From CAZOEL01 sp964578835 (lineage in GTDB: Bacteria; Desulfobacterota; Syntrophobacteria; Syntrophobacterales; Syntrophobacteraceae): DNA of 64,000 nt. Shown in pieces: positions 35,558-45,160 of the stretch (the first letter of the stretch is position 1; each line of letters starts with the position of its first letter). Under the pieces are notes generated by a model, which worked only from the letters and a program-made list of their open reading frames with translations, was not told the DNA's origin and made no database searches. Location of the stretch: positions 62,001 to 126,000 of the forward strand of contig CAZOEL010000006.1 in the NCBI GenBank assembly GCA_964578835.1. The letters run 5' to 3'. The position numbers and the translations under genes were made by a program.

Positions 35558-36609
35558 CTCTCTCCCGTCCTTCTCAGCGCCAAACCCAGCGCGATCGCCA
35601 TCTGGGGACCGATATGACTAAGGTAGTCGGGATCAAACACCTTGGGATCATAATCAAGTCGGGTAAGCGGGTTAAAGATTTCGACAGGAACCTCTATGTT
35701 TTCCTGAAACACCTTGTCCAATCCGGCGATTCCGCATGAACCGCCGCTCAGCATCACTTTGTCGATTCTATTCTCGGGAAAGTTGCTGTAAAAAAAGTCG
35801 ATGGCGCGCTTGAGCTCGTTCACCCATTTTCTGACCGATGAAACGAAGATTTCTTCCAACTTATCGGCAGGGACATGAACCGACGCATCGCCCAGCTTGG
35901 CCCTTTCGGCTTCGTCTTGCGTGAGCTTTAAATGATCTCTGATCCTGTCAGTGATTTGGCCCCCTCCGATGGATAAGCCACGCGTGAAAGAAGGGATTCC
36001 GCGTATTATTATGCTCATGATCGCCTTATTGGCGCCAATGTCGACCAACGCTATATTCTCGTCGTTATTCAGTCCATATGAGAATTCAAAAGCGTTGCTC
36101 AAGGCGAAATAATCGACATCAACAACCGCGGCGTCCATCCCGGCAAGCTTCAGGAGGTTTACATAGTCTCCAACCGATTCCTTCTTCGCCGCGACGAGCA
36201 TGACATCCATATAGTTGGGACGATCTTTGGTAACGTCGAGGATCTGATAATCTACGTCGACTTCTTCGATGTTGTAGGGGATGTACTGTCCGAGCTCGGC
36301 TTGCATCCGCTTTCTGAGGTCATCCTCGGTCATGGTCGGCAGCTCGATCTTTTTGATCATTGCTTCGTAGCCCGAAACCGCTGTCGCCACCAGCCTTTCC
36401 TTCACCTTGGAGCCGGAGATAACCTCCTGGATTGCCTTGGCGATTGCCTCAGATTTGTGCACCCTGCCTTCGACAAATGAGTCGGCGGGAACGGGAAACA
36501 CGCCCAAATTGAGCAATTTCACAGGCGTAGCGGCTGTGTTTACCTGAACCATTTTGATGCAATACGAGCCGACATCCAAGCCAATTAAATTATCTTTTTT
36601 CTTGAACAT
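35554..36609 (-). CDS. pilM: Type IV pilus actin-like protein PilM
   Basis: 351 residues. Actin-fold motifs LIGLDVGSYCIKMVQV, VDIGANKAIMSII and MLSGGSCGIAGL, with the PilM-typical QYIPYNIEEVDVDYQIL, identify it. It is cytoplasmic, binds the PilN tail and couples the pilus motor to the inner-membrane complex. First gene of pilM-N-O-Q; divergent from lepB across 150 bp that must hold both promoters. Confidence 0.97.
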   Translation of the reverse strand: MFKKKDNLIGLDVGSYCIKMVQVNTAATPVKLLNLGVFPVPADSFVEGRVHKSEAIAKAIQEVISGSKVKERLVATAVSGYEAMIKKIELPTMTEDDLRKRMQAELGQYIPYNIEEVDVDYQILDVTKDRPNYMDVMLVAAKKESVGDYVNLLKLAGMDAAVVDVDYFALSNAFEFSYGLNNDENIALVDIGANKAIMSIIIRGIPSFTRGLSIGGGQITDRIRDHLKLTQDEAERAKLGDASVHVPADKLEEIFVSSVRKWVNELKRAIDFFYSNFPENRIDKVMLSGGSCGIAGLDKVFQENIEVPVEIFNPLTRLDYDPKVFDPDYLSHIGPQMAIALGLALRRTGER

Positions 36610-36759
36610 GAGCTACATTCCAACCGGTTATGCCTGATAGGTTTCTGTTGACTTTCTCCGAGAATTTTACTTTAGCATCGTTTCTTGAAATGTTGCAAGA
36701 AACTTATTACAGTAGTTGAGATTTGCATCACTTACGTTTTATCCACAAGGAGGCATAAG

Positions 36760-37425
36760 TTGCCACTCACATCGGAAGAGGAAATGGGAAAAAGCACTTC
36801 AAAGAGCATGGTTCGAGAATACGCAGAGGCAATCATCATCGCAATCGTGTTAGCCTTGGTGATACGCGCTTTTGTGGTCCAGGCCTTCAAGATTCCGTCC
36901 GGATCGATGAAATCGACACTCTTGATCGGAGATCATATACTGGTGAACAAGTTCATCTACGGGATCAGGGCTCCGATTCTGAACGACGAACTGCTGCACA
37001 TCGGCGACCCGAAACGCAAAGATATTGTCGTCTTTCGCTATCCTGTCGATCCCTCGAAGGATTTCATCAAACGGGTTATCGGTCTTCCTGGAGACAGCGT
37101 CAAAATAACGGATAAAAAGGTTTTTATCAATGGCCATTTACTTGATGAGCCGTACGCCGTTCACAGCGACCCGAAAATCCTGCCGGCGAGCATTAGCGCA
37201 AGAGACAACATGGGACCGGTTGTGGTGCCCCCGAATAGTCTTTTTGTCATGGGAGACAATCGCGATGAGAGCTATGACAGCCGCTTTTGGAACTTTGTGG
37301 ACATGGGAGAATTGCGAGGAAAGGCTTTTATAATCTACTGGTCTTGGAATTCGGATGGAGAGCTGTCCTTGGAATCTCACGACAGCTATGTGCGCTGGAA
37401 TAGAATCGGCAAGCTCCTTCACTAA
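36760..37425 (+). CDS. lepB: Signal peptidase I LepB
   Basis: About 221 residues with one N-terminal membrane helix (about 25-45). Catalytic Ser is in PSGSMKSTL and the general-base Lys in KRVIGLPGD; the MGDNRDESYDSR box is intact. It cuts Sec signal peptides at the outer face of the inner membrane. I chose the TTG at 36760, with AAGGAGG six bases upstream; an open frame back to 36685 has no ribosome site, and an ATG at 36784 is possible. Confidence 0.96.
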   Translation: MPLTSEEEMGKSTSKSMVREYAEAIIIAIVLALVIRAFVVQAFKIPSGSMKSTLLIGDHILVNKFIYGIRAPILNDELLHIGDPKRKDIVVFRYPVDPSKDFIKRVIGLPGDSVKITDKKVFINGHLLDEPYAVHSDPKILPASISARDNMGPVVVPPNSLFVMGDNRDESYDSRFWNFVDMGELRGKAFIIYWSWNSDGELSLESHDSYVRWNRIGKLLH

Positions 37426-37431
37426 AGCCCG

Positions 37432-37495
37432 CCGAGGGGCGGGAGCTGTGAAGCCGCGGTCATCCGACTGCGGCTTCACAGCTCCCGCCCCTCGG
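37432..37495. terminator. 26-bp perfect hairpin at convergent lepB / NamZ-type junction
   Basis: Arms 37432-37457 and 37470-37495 are exact inverses over 26 bp with a 12-base loop. They begin 7 bp after the lepB stop and end 5 bp before the converging gene's stop. Very GC-rich (CCGAGGGGCGGGAGCTG...). Probably a two-way terminator. Confidence 0.8.
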
Positions 37496-37499
37496 CTGT

Positions 37500-38681
37500 T
37501 TATTCCGGATAGAGCATTATTTCCCCACACGACTTCCAATAAGCGTCAAGCTCTTCAGTCCACCCTGCCTCTAGATCATCCAGGCTCATCCCTTCCTCAA
37601 TTTTTTTCCTAACCGATCCATCACCCAAAAGAATATCGATTGGAAGCTTTTCCGTTTCGTACTCATACGGAGGCGGCAGCCATTGGAAATCGTCACTGTG
37701 AACCTCTAGCAAAGCTTTAAGAAGCGCCAACCCCAAACGGTAGGGATGCAGACGGTCTCTTTCGGTAATATGAATTTGAAAGCCCCGGCACATCTTGCCC
37801 CGCCATTTATCGAACACCGGCTCAAAGCAGACAGGTCTCAGGAAAACGCCTTCCGTATCACGCCTGTCGAGGCGCCTCAACAGCTTTGCCTGATCTAGAA
37901 ACGGGGCTCCGAAGAGATGAAAAGGAAGGGTGGTCCCTCGCCCCTCGCTCATATTCGTCCCTTCGAAGAGGACCATACCCGGATAGAGCAAAGCGGTCTC
38001 CCAGGACGGCATATTGGGGGATGGAAAAACCCATGGAAGTCGAGTATCCGGAAAAAAGTCTCCACGTCTCCAACCTTCCGCGGGAACCACTTCCAGATCA
38101 CAATCGAGCAGGCGCTCCCTCACAATGAAGCGCGCCATCTCGCCCAGTGTGAGCCCATGCCTCATCGGGATCCCGTATCTACCGACAAAGGAGCGATGAT
38201 CCTCTCTAAGGAGACTTCCTTCAATGCTGATTCCGTTGACGGGATTGGGCCTGTCCAGAACCACTGCCTTGACTCCCACAGACGCAGCCTTCTCAAGGCA
38301 TAACCCCATGGTGGCGCCGTAGGTATAGACTCGCGTTCCGACGTCCGGCAGGTCGATTATAAGCACATCGATCGGCTCGAGCATTTCCGCCGTGGGCTGC
38401 CTCACGCTTCCATAGAGACTGTGGATTGGAATGGAGCGCAAGGAATCCCAATCATCTTCGGATTCGATCATGTTCGCCTGCTTCTCAGAATAGAACCCAT
38501 GCTGGGGCGAGAACAGGCAGCATAGATTCCCGCCTCCCTTTTGAATAAGGCTTACCACATGCTCAAACGAGCCGGCAACCGACGCTTGATTGGCCAATAC
38601 TCCAAGCCGCGCGGAACGCAGCCAATCCGGCTTTTTATCGATCAGCGCCTCACACCCCAATTTAACCCGCACATCTCTCAT
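37500..38681 (-). CDS. DUF1343 protein, NamZ-type exo-beta-N-acetylmuramidase
   Basis: 393 residues. The DUF1343 pattern is clear: LANQASV, LFSPQHGFYSEKQAN, DLPDVGTRVYTYGATM, VLDRPNPVNG, RHGLTLGEMA and LYPGMVLFEGTNMSEGRGTTLPFHLFGAPFLD. Characterised members remove terminal MurNAc from peptidoglycan fragments. No signal peptide is seen, so it may act in the cytoplasm on recycled muropeptides. The AmgK/MurU-like pair at 50.6-52.6 kb would use the MurNAc released (inference). Confidence 0.85.
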   Translation of the reverse strand: MRDVRVKLGCEALIDKKPDWLRSARLGVLANQASVAGSFEHVVSLIQKGGGNLCCLFSPQHGFYSEKQANMIESEDDWDSLRSIPIHSLYGSVRQPTAEMLEPIDVLIIDLPDVGTRVYTYGATMGLCLEKAASVGVKAVVLDRPNPVNGISIEGSLLREDHRSFVGRYGIPMRHGLTLGEMARFIVRERLLDCDLEVVPAEGWRRGDFFPDTRLPWVFPSPNMPSWETALLYPGMVLFEGTNMSEGRGTTLPFHLFGAPFLDQAKLLRRLDRRDTEGVFLRPVCFEPVFDKWRGKMCRGFQIHITERDRLHPYRLGLALLKALLEVHSDDFQWLPPPYEYETEKLPIDILLGDGSVRKKIEEGMSLDDLEAGWTEELDAYWKSCGEIMLYPE

Positions 38682-38711
38682 AATGTTTCCCGCAGTTCAT
38701 TTCGCTTATTT

Positions 38712-39120
38712 CTCTAAGTACAGGTCCACACAAGAAAGGGGGCAAACAAGTCCCCTCTCCTTCAGGGAGAGGGTTAGGGTGAGGGGAAATCCTCTTTATA
38801 AAAAAATACTTCCCTCAATTTCTAAAGAATACTTCCCTCACCCCGACCCTCTCCCTGAGGGAGAGGGGGCCCGCACCCACCGGAGAGACGGTGTTGACGG
38901 CCCACTAGCAGCGCCTGTGAGGCTCACCGTCGCCCCGGCGGAAGCCGGGGCCCAGAAACCGCACAGAACCTCTGGATTCCGGCTTTCGCCGGAATGACGA
39001 CAAGTGGCTGGCCCAACAACATCCCGCACCTTGGGAGCGTGTGTGTATCATTGTCGGCCCTCACGGAGAGGGAGAAAGACAACCCCCTCGTTTTGTTCCC
39101 CTATTTATATGGCGCCGTAT
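38712..39120. repeat. Composite 0.4-kb dispersed repeat, copy A
   Basis: This stretch recurs at 45161-45549 with roughly 90 percent identity and a few indels. It contains two inverse halves of a GGGAGAGGGTTAGGGTGAGG motif (arms near 38765 and 38845), a CCCGGC/GCCGGGG palindrome, and a GGATTCCGGCTTTCGCCGGAA unit of the GTCATTCCGG family. It fills the gap upstream of the NamZ-type gene; no gene is seen in it. Confidence 0.85.
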
Positions 39121-39155
39121 AAGCGTTATCCCAAATTCCCAACAGCCCGATCCGG

Positions 39156-40007
39156 CTAATCCGAGACTTTTGAACATATCCGGCCAAGCGCCGAGCCGAT
39201 GCGACGCCATGTATCTTCTTCATATTCATCCGACTTTGGAAGCCTCTCGAGGATTTCTCCGATTTTCGAGCATGCCGCGCCGTACTGTTCCTCAGCCAGG
39301 AGAGCCTCGACCACGCCTGCCCTATTCTCTAGATTTTCCGGAGCCTGTGCGACCGCACGTTCAAAGTGGATCAAGGCCTTGGAGGAATCCCCAACGCTCA
39401 GGGGAAAAGCTGGAGCGCGAAGGTATAGCTCTCCCAACATTCTGTCAGGCCCTCCCCGGTCGATCTCGGGGCCCGATTCGGCGGCAATCAAAGCCTCCCT
39501 CTCTATTACCGGCACGAGGGCAAGACCTCGAATCTGCGCAAGCTCAGCCTCGAGCCCGCTCAAATAGGCCAGCAGGTAATGAGCGAGAGCGTTCTCCGGC
39601 AGAAGGTCCACCGCAATTTCAGCCAATTCCCTGCCGCGGATCGCGTCGTTGAGACGCATCGCTTTGTCGCCGGCGGCTTTCGACAGAAAGATATAGCAGT
39701 TCGCAGCCTTCAGAGCAGCGAGAGCAGCAGCCTCATCCTCAGCCGCTCCATTCCCCTTCTTTGCAGCTCTCGAAGCCCAGGAGCCCGCTTGCTCCCGACT
39801 ACACGGTCCTCCGATAAAAATCGTTTCGCCGCCAAGCGCCACCGAAGCTTTCCCCGCCCGATCTGAAGCCTCTGCCGCCACACCACTCTTCGTATCGCCG
39901 GTTGGAACAACAGAATATCTGTCCATAGAAGCGCATCCGGAAAAGACGCATGCGCAGCACAGATAAAATGTCATTATTCCCCAACGCCAATGAATAATGA
40001 CCTCCAT
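39156..40007 (-). CDS. Lipoprotein with TPR-like helices, unknown function
   Basis: 283 residues. A lipobox (ACVFSGCAS, Cys near 25) predicts lipidation. Residues about 95-275 are mostly helical, with one convincing TPR unit (GDSSKALIHFERAVAQAPENLENRAGVVEALL). The layout resembles TatT-type TRAP-transporter accessory lipoproteins, but the match is loose. A second ATG at 39974 could be used. It is the last of four minus-strand genes starting at 44974, 9 bp after the binding-protein gene, so it likely works with the RND exporter. Confidence 0.65.
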   Translation of the reverse strand: MEVIIHWRWGIMTFYLCCACVFSGCASMDRYSVVPTGDTKSGVAAEASDRAGKASVALGGETIFIGGPCSREQAGSWASRAAKKGNGAAEDEAAALAALKAANCYIFLSKAAGDKAMRLNDAIRGRELAEIAVDLLPENALAHYLLAYLSGLEAELAQIRGLALVPVIEREALIAAESGPEIDRGGPDRMLGELYLRAPAFPLSVGDSSKALIHFERAVAQAPENLENRAGVVEALLAEEQYGAACSKIGEILERLPKSDEYEEDTWRRIGSALGRICSKVSD

Positions 40008-40016
40008 ATCCAGCCC

Positions 40017-40850
40017 TTACATCCTCAGCCTGGAAAGGTCCGGATCAACAGGACCAAAGCCGGCGGTTTGCAGAAGCGTCAAGAGATCCGCAGCCTCGGG
40101 ATCGCTATCCATCTTGTTGAGCATCAATGCAATGCGTTTGGCTTCTTCGCCGGGTGGGCCGAACCATACCACCGGGCTTGTGGGCAATTCTTGGGAAGTG
40201 AAGATAACCTTCAATTCGGCCGCTAATGGCAGGCTCTTCATTGCATCGTATTGCTTCCGATCGAGAGCTATCCCGGAAGCTTTCGCCCCATCTTTCTTCT
40301 CGCCGCTTAAACTTCGCAAAACGCGCAACGGGCTCGAAATCGCAGACAAGGTGAAAGGAAGCCCTTTGAGGTCCTCTCCCAAAAGCAGTCGGGAAGCCGC
40401 CCGCTCTTCGAAGAACATGGTCCCGGCGAGATTCCCGGCCAGCTTGCGCCAGTCCGCAGGGCCATCCTTCGGGACCACGATCCGCCAGACATCCTTCTCG
40501 GCGCCCCCCGGTCGAGTGGAAGCAATGGGCGTCATGCGCAGATCTTCAGCATGAGCTGTAAAGAATTCAATACTTACGATGCCCCACTTGGGTGGGTTGC
40601 CCCTCACAAATCCCAACGCCTGCTTGGAATCGTTGAAGTACGCCCCCTGGAGCGCAACGCCGTCGTCAAGCTTCTTGCTTAGATAAGCCGCCAGCGAATC
40701 CATGACCGGCTGCGCCTCCTGCGACGATCCGGGCTGCCCCGGCTGGATGACGGCAAAACCGGAAATTTCTGCGGAATAAGAGAGCGAACAGGCGCCGAAG
40801 ACGTATGCGACGGCAAAAAAAAGGAGCATTCTACTTTTTGTCTCGTGCAT
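40017..40850 (-). CDS. PhnD-like periplasmic binding protein
   Basis: 277 residues with a signal peptide (about 27 residues, cut near YSA). The mature part follows the phosphonate/PhnD-type binding fold: SKKLDDGVALQ, GNPPKWGIVSIEFFTAHAE and a late TAGFGPVDPDL. The start follows AGGATGCTTTC. It lies between the RND exporter and TPR lipoprotein genes, with no ABC transporter, so it is more likely an accessory to the exporter or an orphan sensor. The ligand is unknown. Confidence 0.7.
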   Translation of the reverse strand: MHETKSRMLLFFAVAYVFGACSLSYSAEISGFAVIQPGQPGSSQEAQPVMDSLAAYLSKKLDDGVALQGAYFNDSKQALGFVRGNPPKWGIVSIEFFTAHAEDLRMTPIASTRPGGAEKDVWRIVVPKDGPADWRKLAGNLAGTMFFEERAASRLLLGEDLKGLPFTLSAISSPLRVLRSLSGEKKDGAKASGIALDRKQYDAMKSLPLAAELKVIFTSQELPTSPVVWFGPPGEEAKRIALMLNKMDSDPEAADLLTLLQTAGFGPVDPDLSRLRM

Positions 40851-40910
40851 GAAAGCATCCTAAATCATGTGGCGTCAACGGGAATCTCGATCCCAAATTC
40901 TCATGGATTC

Positions 40911-43601
40911 CTATTCCGACGGCGTCGAATTCGCTCCGACTATCGAGAGGACAGCCGGAAGAAGTATGATGCAGGCGAAAAGACCTGTGATGGAGCCCAC
41001 GACCATGATGGCTCCCAGGCCTGCAAGACCTTGGTGATGGGCAAACAGCAAACCGCCAAAGCCGGTGGTCGTCGTTACGAAGCTGGAAGCAACAGCAGTC
41101 GGAGTGCTCGTGTCAAAGAGACAGCCGCGACACTTGAGCTCTTCCCATCTGTCGATTAGATGGACGCCGCCATCGACGCCGATCGCAATTAGAATCGGGA
41201 TGGCGAAAAAATTGGCGAAATTAAAATTCAAACCAAGCCACCCCATGGCTTCAACAAGCCAAAAGGTGGCTGCGGCAAGGGGCAACAGAGCCAGACAGAC
41301 AAACCTCACAGAGTGAGAATACAGCCACAAGATAATGCAGATGAGAACAACGGTCAGCCCTCCGGCAAAGACAAATGTGCTGCGCATCAGGCGAGAAGAT
41401 TCAAGAACGACAACTGGAGTTCCGCTGACCGCCGGATCTGCTTTTCTCAGCTCGGAGACAAAGTGCTTCAGGTTGTCAAAATCCCAGACATCTCCACTGG
41501 GAGCGATCTTTATCTGAAATTTTCCATCCTTGCCGATAAAAACCCTTCGAACAGACTCGGGAAGGCTCTCCAGCTTCACCTCTTTCACCGCAAGCCAGCT
41601 TTTCAACAGCTGAATGGAATCCTGGACGCTCAGTCGCAAAGTGGACTGGAGATCCGACAGGCGCTCCGCCTTTTGCGGAGTTTCCCGAAGGGCGGCCAGG
41701 ACGCTTCCCAGCAGTTCCACATTCTTGCTCAGCAATTGCAATTCTTCCACCGCGCCGGCCGCAAACAATTTTTCTTCCAAACTTTCTAAGGCCGTGTTGA
41801 GCCTCTCGAGAGCTGAAATGATTTCAGGGGCCGCTGGGGCCGCAGGCTCCGCAACGTTTGCAGGAATTCGATCCAGGGCCGGCGCCGCCTCGGAATACGC
41901 CTCCGCCTTCTCCGCTTGATGTTCCGGGATGTAATCGAGAATGCTCTCCACCTTTCCGACAGAGGGCGCTTTCTTCATTTTTTCGACTGTTTCTTTGAGA
42001 CTGCTGACGCTGTCGGCAATAGATATCGCATACCAGGTGGATTCGTCCGAGGCATCGATCAGGCGTCTTTCATAATAGACGGATTCCAGCCCTTTCGCCT
42101 GAAGGTTGAGGAGATTGTAATCGAAATGGACCTTGAACAATCCCGGCGCTCCGGCCAGACTGACGACAAAAAGAATGGCCAGAACCATGCGCGGACGAGT
42201 GAAGAGCCTTTGTAGATAAGGCATGGAGATAATCCGGGGAGAGCGCGCGGAGAGAGTCTTTCTGCGTCCGATAATGAGCAGCATGGCCGGAAGAATGACC
42301 ATCATGGCTATCAGGCATAGAATAATGCCCGTGCCTCCGATGAGCCCCAGTTGCGAAAGCCCCTGAAAATCAGAACCGAGCATCGCATAAAATCCGCAGA
42401 CCGTACAGGCGACCCCAAGGACAATGCCGGGACCGGTCTGAAAAACCGCCGTCCTGACGGCATCCTCGGTTCCAAGCCCGAGATGCTCGGATTCGACAAA
42501 GCGCATCATCATGTGTACGCCGTAGTCGACTCCAATGCCCACGATCACGAGCCCAAAAACAGCCGACAGAAGATTGAGCTCCCCAACGGAGGCGGTCGCA
42601 AAGCCAAAGGTCCAGGCAATGGCTATGATCAGCGCAATCATGATAAGAGCGGGCCGCAGCCAGCCGCGGAAGATAAACAAGAACAAAAAGGCTACCAGAA
42701 ATGTGTCGACGACGGACGCCCGGGTCATATCTTCGTTTGAAGACTGCATCTCATCCGCTTGAAGGACGGGACGACCGGTAAGACCGGCTGTCACGCCCGG
42801 AAATTCCGTTCTCGTAGCCTCCAGCGCCTCCCGGACAGCGGAGACGGGCTCCAGCACCACCTCCATTGTGGTGTAGTCTTTTTGAGGCAGCATCCTCATC
42901 ACAAGCAACATGCCGTTGGATGTAAAAAAGTACCGCATGCCGAGTCTGCTGAAATCAAAAATGGAAGGATCGATCTTCTCTCCCGAGAGCGCGCTGTCGG
43001 CCTGCCCGAGCAATTTCCCCACCAATCCGATGGCTTCGGTGAAAAATAGTCTATCGCTTCCCGCAAGCCTTCCTCCCGAACCGCTTTCCATGAGAAGAGC
43101 AATCCGGGCGATGAATCCTGCAAGAGAGCCGTCCTCAAACCATGCCTCGATGGAGGGAGCAAGGGATGCGATCGTTTGGGCGAACATCCTCGCTTCCTCC
43201 AGCGAGGCAAAATAAAGGGCCCCGCTTCCGAGATCTCCAGCCGACATGGAATAGTGGACTTCCCTGATAAGGGATGGATGCTCGCGAAGACGCGACGCGA
43301 CGCTGTCAGCGAAATCCTTCGCTCTGGCCATGCCGTCTTTGGAGCCGCCGGTCTCGATGACGATATACAAGTATTCCTGGTCTCCAAAGTTTCGAAGGTG
43401 CTCGAGGTACGTCTTCTGGAATGGGACTTCCGGAGAGACGAGGCTATCCTGGTCGCTGTTCATGCCGAGGAAAATAAAAGACGCAAGAAAGGAAGCCGCA
43501 GCCAATCCCACGCCCACGGCCAGAATGGCGCGGGGAAAGGCGAGCAGTCGCCACAGCGCTCCAAGGATACTAGTCTGCAATCGGTAATGAATATTGCTCA
43601 T
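40911..43601 (-). CDS. RND-superfamily (MMPL/HpnN-like) exporter
   Basis: 896 residues with two repeats of a membrane block: one N-terminal helix, a large periplasmic loop, then five helices (about 300-470 and 740-890). The GXXXD-type VIVGIGVDYGVHMMMRF and AIGVDGGVHLIDRW motifs, near residues 350 and 825, are typical of the MMPL/RND proton relay. The second loop (about 590-690) is a long coiled coil. HpnN proteins, which move hopanoids to the outer membrane, have this build and size. The ATG overlaps the stop of the class III aminotransferase gene (TGA/ATG). Confidence 0.85.
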   Translation of the reverse strand: MSNIHYRLQTSILGALWRLLAFPRAILAVGVGLAAASFLASFIFLGMNSDQDSLVSPEVPFQKTYLEHLRNFGDQEYLYIVIETGGSKDGMARAKDFADSVASRLREHPSLIREVHYSMSAGDLGSGALYFASLEEARMFAQTIASLAPSIEAWFEDGSLAGFIARIALLMESGSGGRLAGSDRLFFTEAIGLVGKLLGQADSALSGEKIDPSIFDFSRLGMRYFFTSNGMLLVMRMLPQKDYTTMEVVLEPVSAVREALEATRTEFPGVTAGLTGRPVLQADEMQSSNEDMTRASVVDTFLVAFLFLFIFRGWLRPALIMIALIIAIAWTFGFATASVGELNLLSAVFGLVIVGIGVDYGVHMMMRFVESEHLGLGTEDAVRTAVFQTGPGIVLGVACTVCGFYAMLGSDFQGLSQLGLIGGTGIILCLIAMMVILPAMLLIIGRRKTLSARSPRIISMPYLQRLFTRPRMVLAILFVVSLAGAPGLFKVHFDYNLLNLQAKGLESVYYERRLIDASDESTWYAISIADSVSSLKETVEKMKKAPSVGKVESILDYIPEHQAEKAEAYSEAAPALDRIPANVAEPAAPAAPEIISALERLNTALESLEEKLFAAGAVEELQLLSKNVELLGSVLAALRETPQKAERLSDLQSTLRLSVQDSIQLLKSWLAVKEVKLESLPESVRRVFIGKDGKFQIKIAPSGDVWDFDNLKHFVSELRKADPAVSGTPVVVLESSRLMRSTFVFAGGLTVVLICIILWLYSHSVRFVCLALLPLAAATFWLVEAMGWLGLNFNFANFFAIPILIAIGVDGGVHLIDRWEELKCRGCLFDTSTPTAVASSFVTTTTGFGGLLFAHHQGLAGLGAIMVVGSITGLFACIILLPAVLSIVGANSTPSE

Positions 43602-44974
43602 GCAGTCCTGGCGGTTCGAAACGCAAGATTCTTGGTCGTTGTCCAGGCGGAGCCGGGAAAACGGTGGGCCTCTTTCAGGACGGAGTCCATTGCTTCGAGA
43701 AAATAATCGGCGTCCGCCTTGTTGATTACCAGGGGAGGCAGAATCTTGACCGTATCCAGACCGTGCCCTGCAACCTGAGTCAAGATGTGATGCTTTTCCA
43801 GAAGAGGCATCGTGATCATCTGGCCGAAAAGATCGGCATTCATGGAGTGCAAAAGCTTCCAGCCCGTTTTGAGCGACAGGGATTTCGGCTCGCCGAATTG
43901 CAGTCCTATCATGAGACCCTTACCGCGGACTTCTTTGAACAACTCGTAACGGCCGGTCATCTCCCGAAGCCCTTCCATGATGTAATTCCCGACCGTCTCG
44001 GCGTTCTCGATCAACTTCTCCTGCTCGAGGACGCACAGCGTCGCCAGTCCGGCGGCCATGGCAAGGTCGTTTTGCCCGAAAGTATTGGAGTGCGCAAAGC
44101 ACCTATCCATGCAATCAAACACCTTTGCATGAATGCTCCGCTTGGCGATAATCGCTCCGACCGGAATGAACCCGCCTGAGAGAGCCTTGGAGGCCACAAG
44201 AATGTCCGGCACAACGCCCCAGTGATCGACGCAAAACATGCGGCCGGTGCGTCCGAAGCCGGTTTGAACTTCGTCAGCGATAAAGAGCGTACCGAACTTG
44301 TCACAGAGGCGTCGCACGCCGGGGAGGTAGTCGTCGTCCGGCACGAAGACGCCTTTCCCCTGAATGGGCTCGACAATGAAGGCGGCGACATCGCCGCCTG
44401 AGAGCGCATCCTCCAACGCCTCCAGATCATTGAAAGGAACCGGCTCACACCCGGGCAGCAACGGCTCGTTTCTTTCGCGGAATTCGCTGTTGCCGTTTAC
44501 GGAGAGAGATCCCAAGGTCAATCCGTGGAAAGCGCGATCGCAGTAAACGACTTTCGACCTTCTTGTCGCCTGCCGGGCGAATTTGAGAGCCCCTTCGACT
44601 CCCTCCGTTCCAGAATTGGTGAAGAAAACCGCCTCCAGATCACCGGGGGCAATGGCTGCAAGCGCTTCCGCAAGAAGCCCCGAGATGCATCCGACATCCA
44701 TCTGAACCATGTTGGCAGGGTCGGCATCGAGCATCTGATGAAGGACATCGCGCACGAGCGGATGATTTCTTCCAATATTGAAGACGCCGAAACCCGCAAG
44801 AAAGTCAAGCGTCTCCTGCCCGTTGGCGTCGATAAGGCGCGCGCCTTTAGACGATATGTAGTTGCGGTTGAAGCCTATGACTTCGAGGACGCGAACGAAT
44901 TGAGGGTTGACACATCGACTGTGAAGATCGTAGGTTTCGGAGATTCTATCTTTGACGACAGCGAGGATATCCAT
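43598..44974 (-). CDS. Class III aminotransferase (acetylornithine/HpnO-like)
   Basis: 458 residues. Class III PLP motifs are visible: FFTNSGTEGVEGALKFARQATRR near residue 115, FHGLTLGSLS, LFIADEVQTGFGRTGRMF near 232 and the lysine segment ILVASKALSGGFIPVGAI near 260. Relatives include ornithine-type aminotransferases and HpnO, which makes aminobacteriohopanetriol. The translational coupling to the HpnN-like exporter supports the hopanoid reading, but no squalene-hopene cyclase or other hpn gene is in the window, so this is inference. Confidence 0.85.
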   Translation of the reverse strand: MDILAVVKDRISETYDLHSRCVNPQFVRVLEVIGFNRNYISSKGARLIDANGQETLDFLAGFGVFNIGRNHPLVRDVLHQMLDADPANMVQMDVGCISGLLAEALAAIAPGDLEAVFFTNSGTEGVEGALKFARQATRRSKVVYCDRAFHGLTLGSLSVNGNSEFRERNEPLLPGCEPVPFNDLEALEDALSGGDVAAFIVEPIQGKGVFVPDDDYLPGVRRLCDKFGTLFIADEVQTGFGRTGRMFCVDHWGVVPDILVASKALSGGFIPVGAIIAKRSIHAKVFDCMDRCFAHSNTFGQNDLAMAAGLATLCVLEQEKLIENAETVGNYIMEGLREMTGRYELFKEVRGKGLMIGLQFGEPKSLSLKTGWKLLHSMNADLFGQMITMPLLEKHHILTQVAGHGLDTVKILPPLVINKADADYFLEAMDSVLKEAHRFPGSAWTTTKNLAFRTARTA

Positions 44975-45160
44975 TTACAACCCCATAATACATAGTTTTA
45001 TCCAACCAGTATCTCTCAAGAAGCAGTCAGCAAACTAGCACTCCCTCTGAGCCATTTCAAGTGCGAAACGCCTTTGGCTCCATGCGGAAGCGGCATAAGC
45101 TCTTCATTGCAGAACTTTTCCCGCTGCATTATAGTTCAAATCGAACGCGCTTACCGAGCG

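Noticed and set aside
38712..39120. CRISPR array
   Set aside because: The repeats are palindromic elements of differing spacing, not regular repeats with unique spacers.
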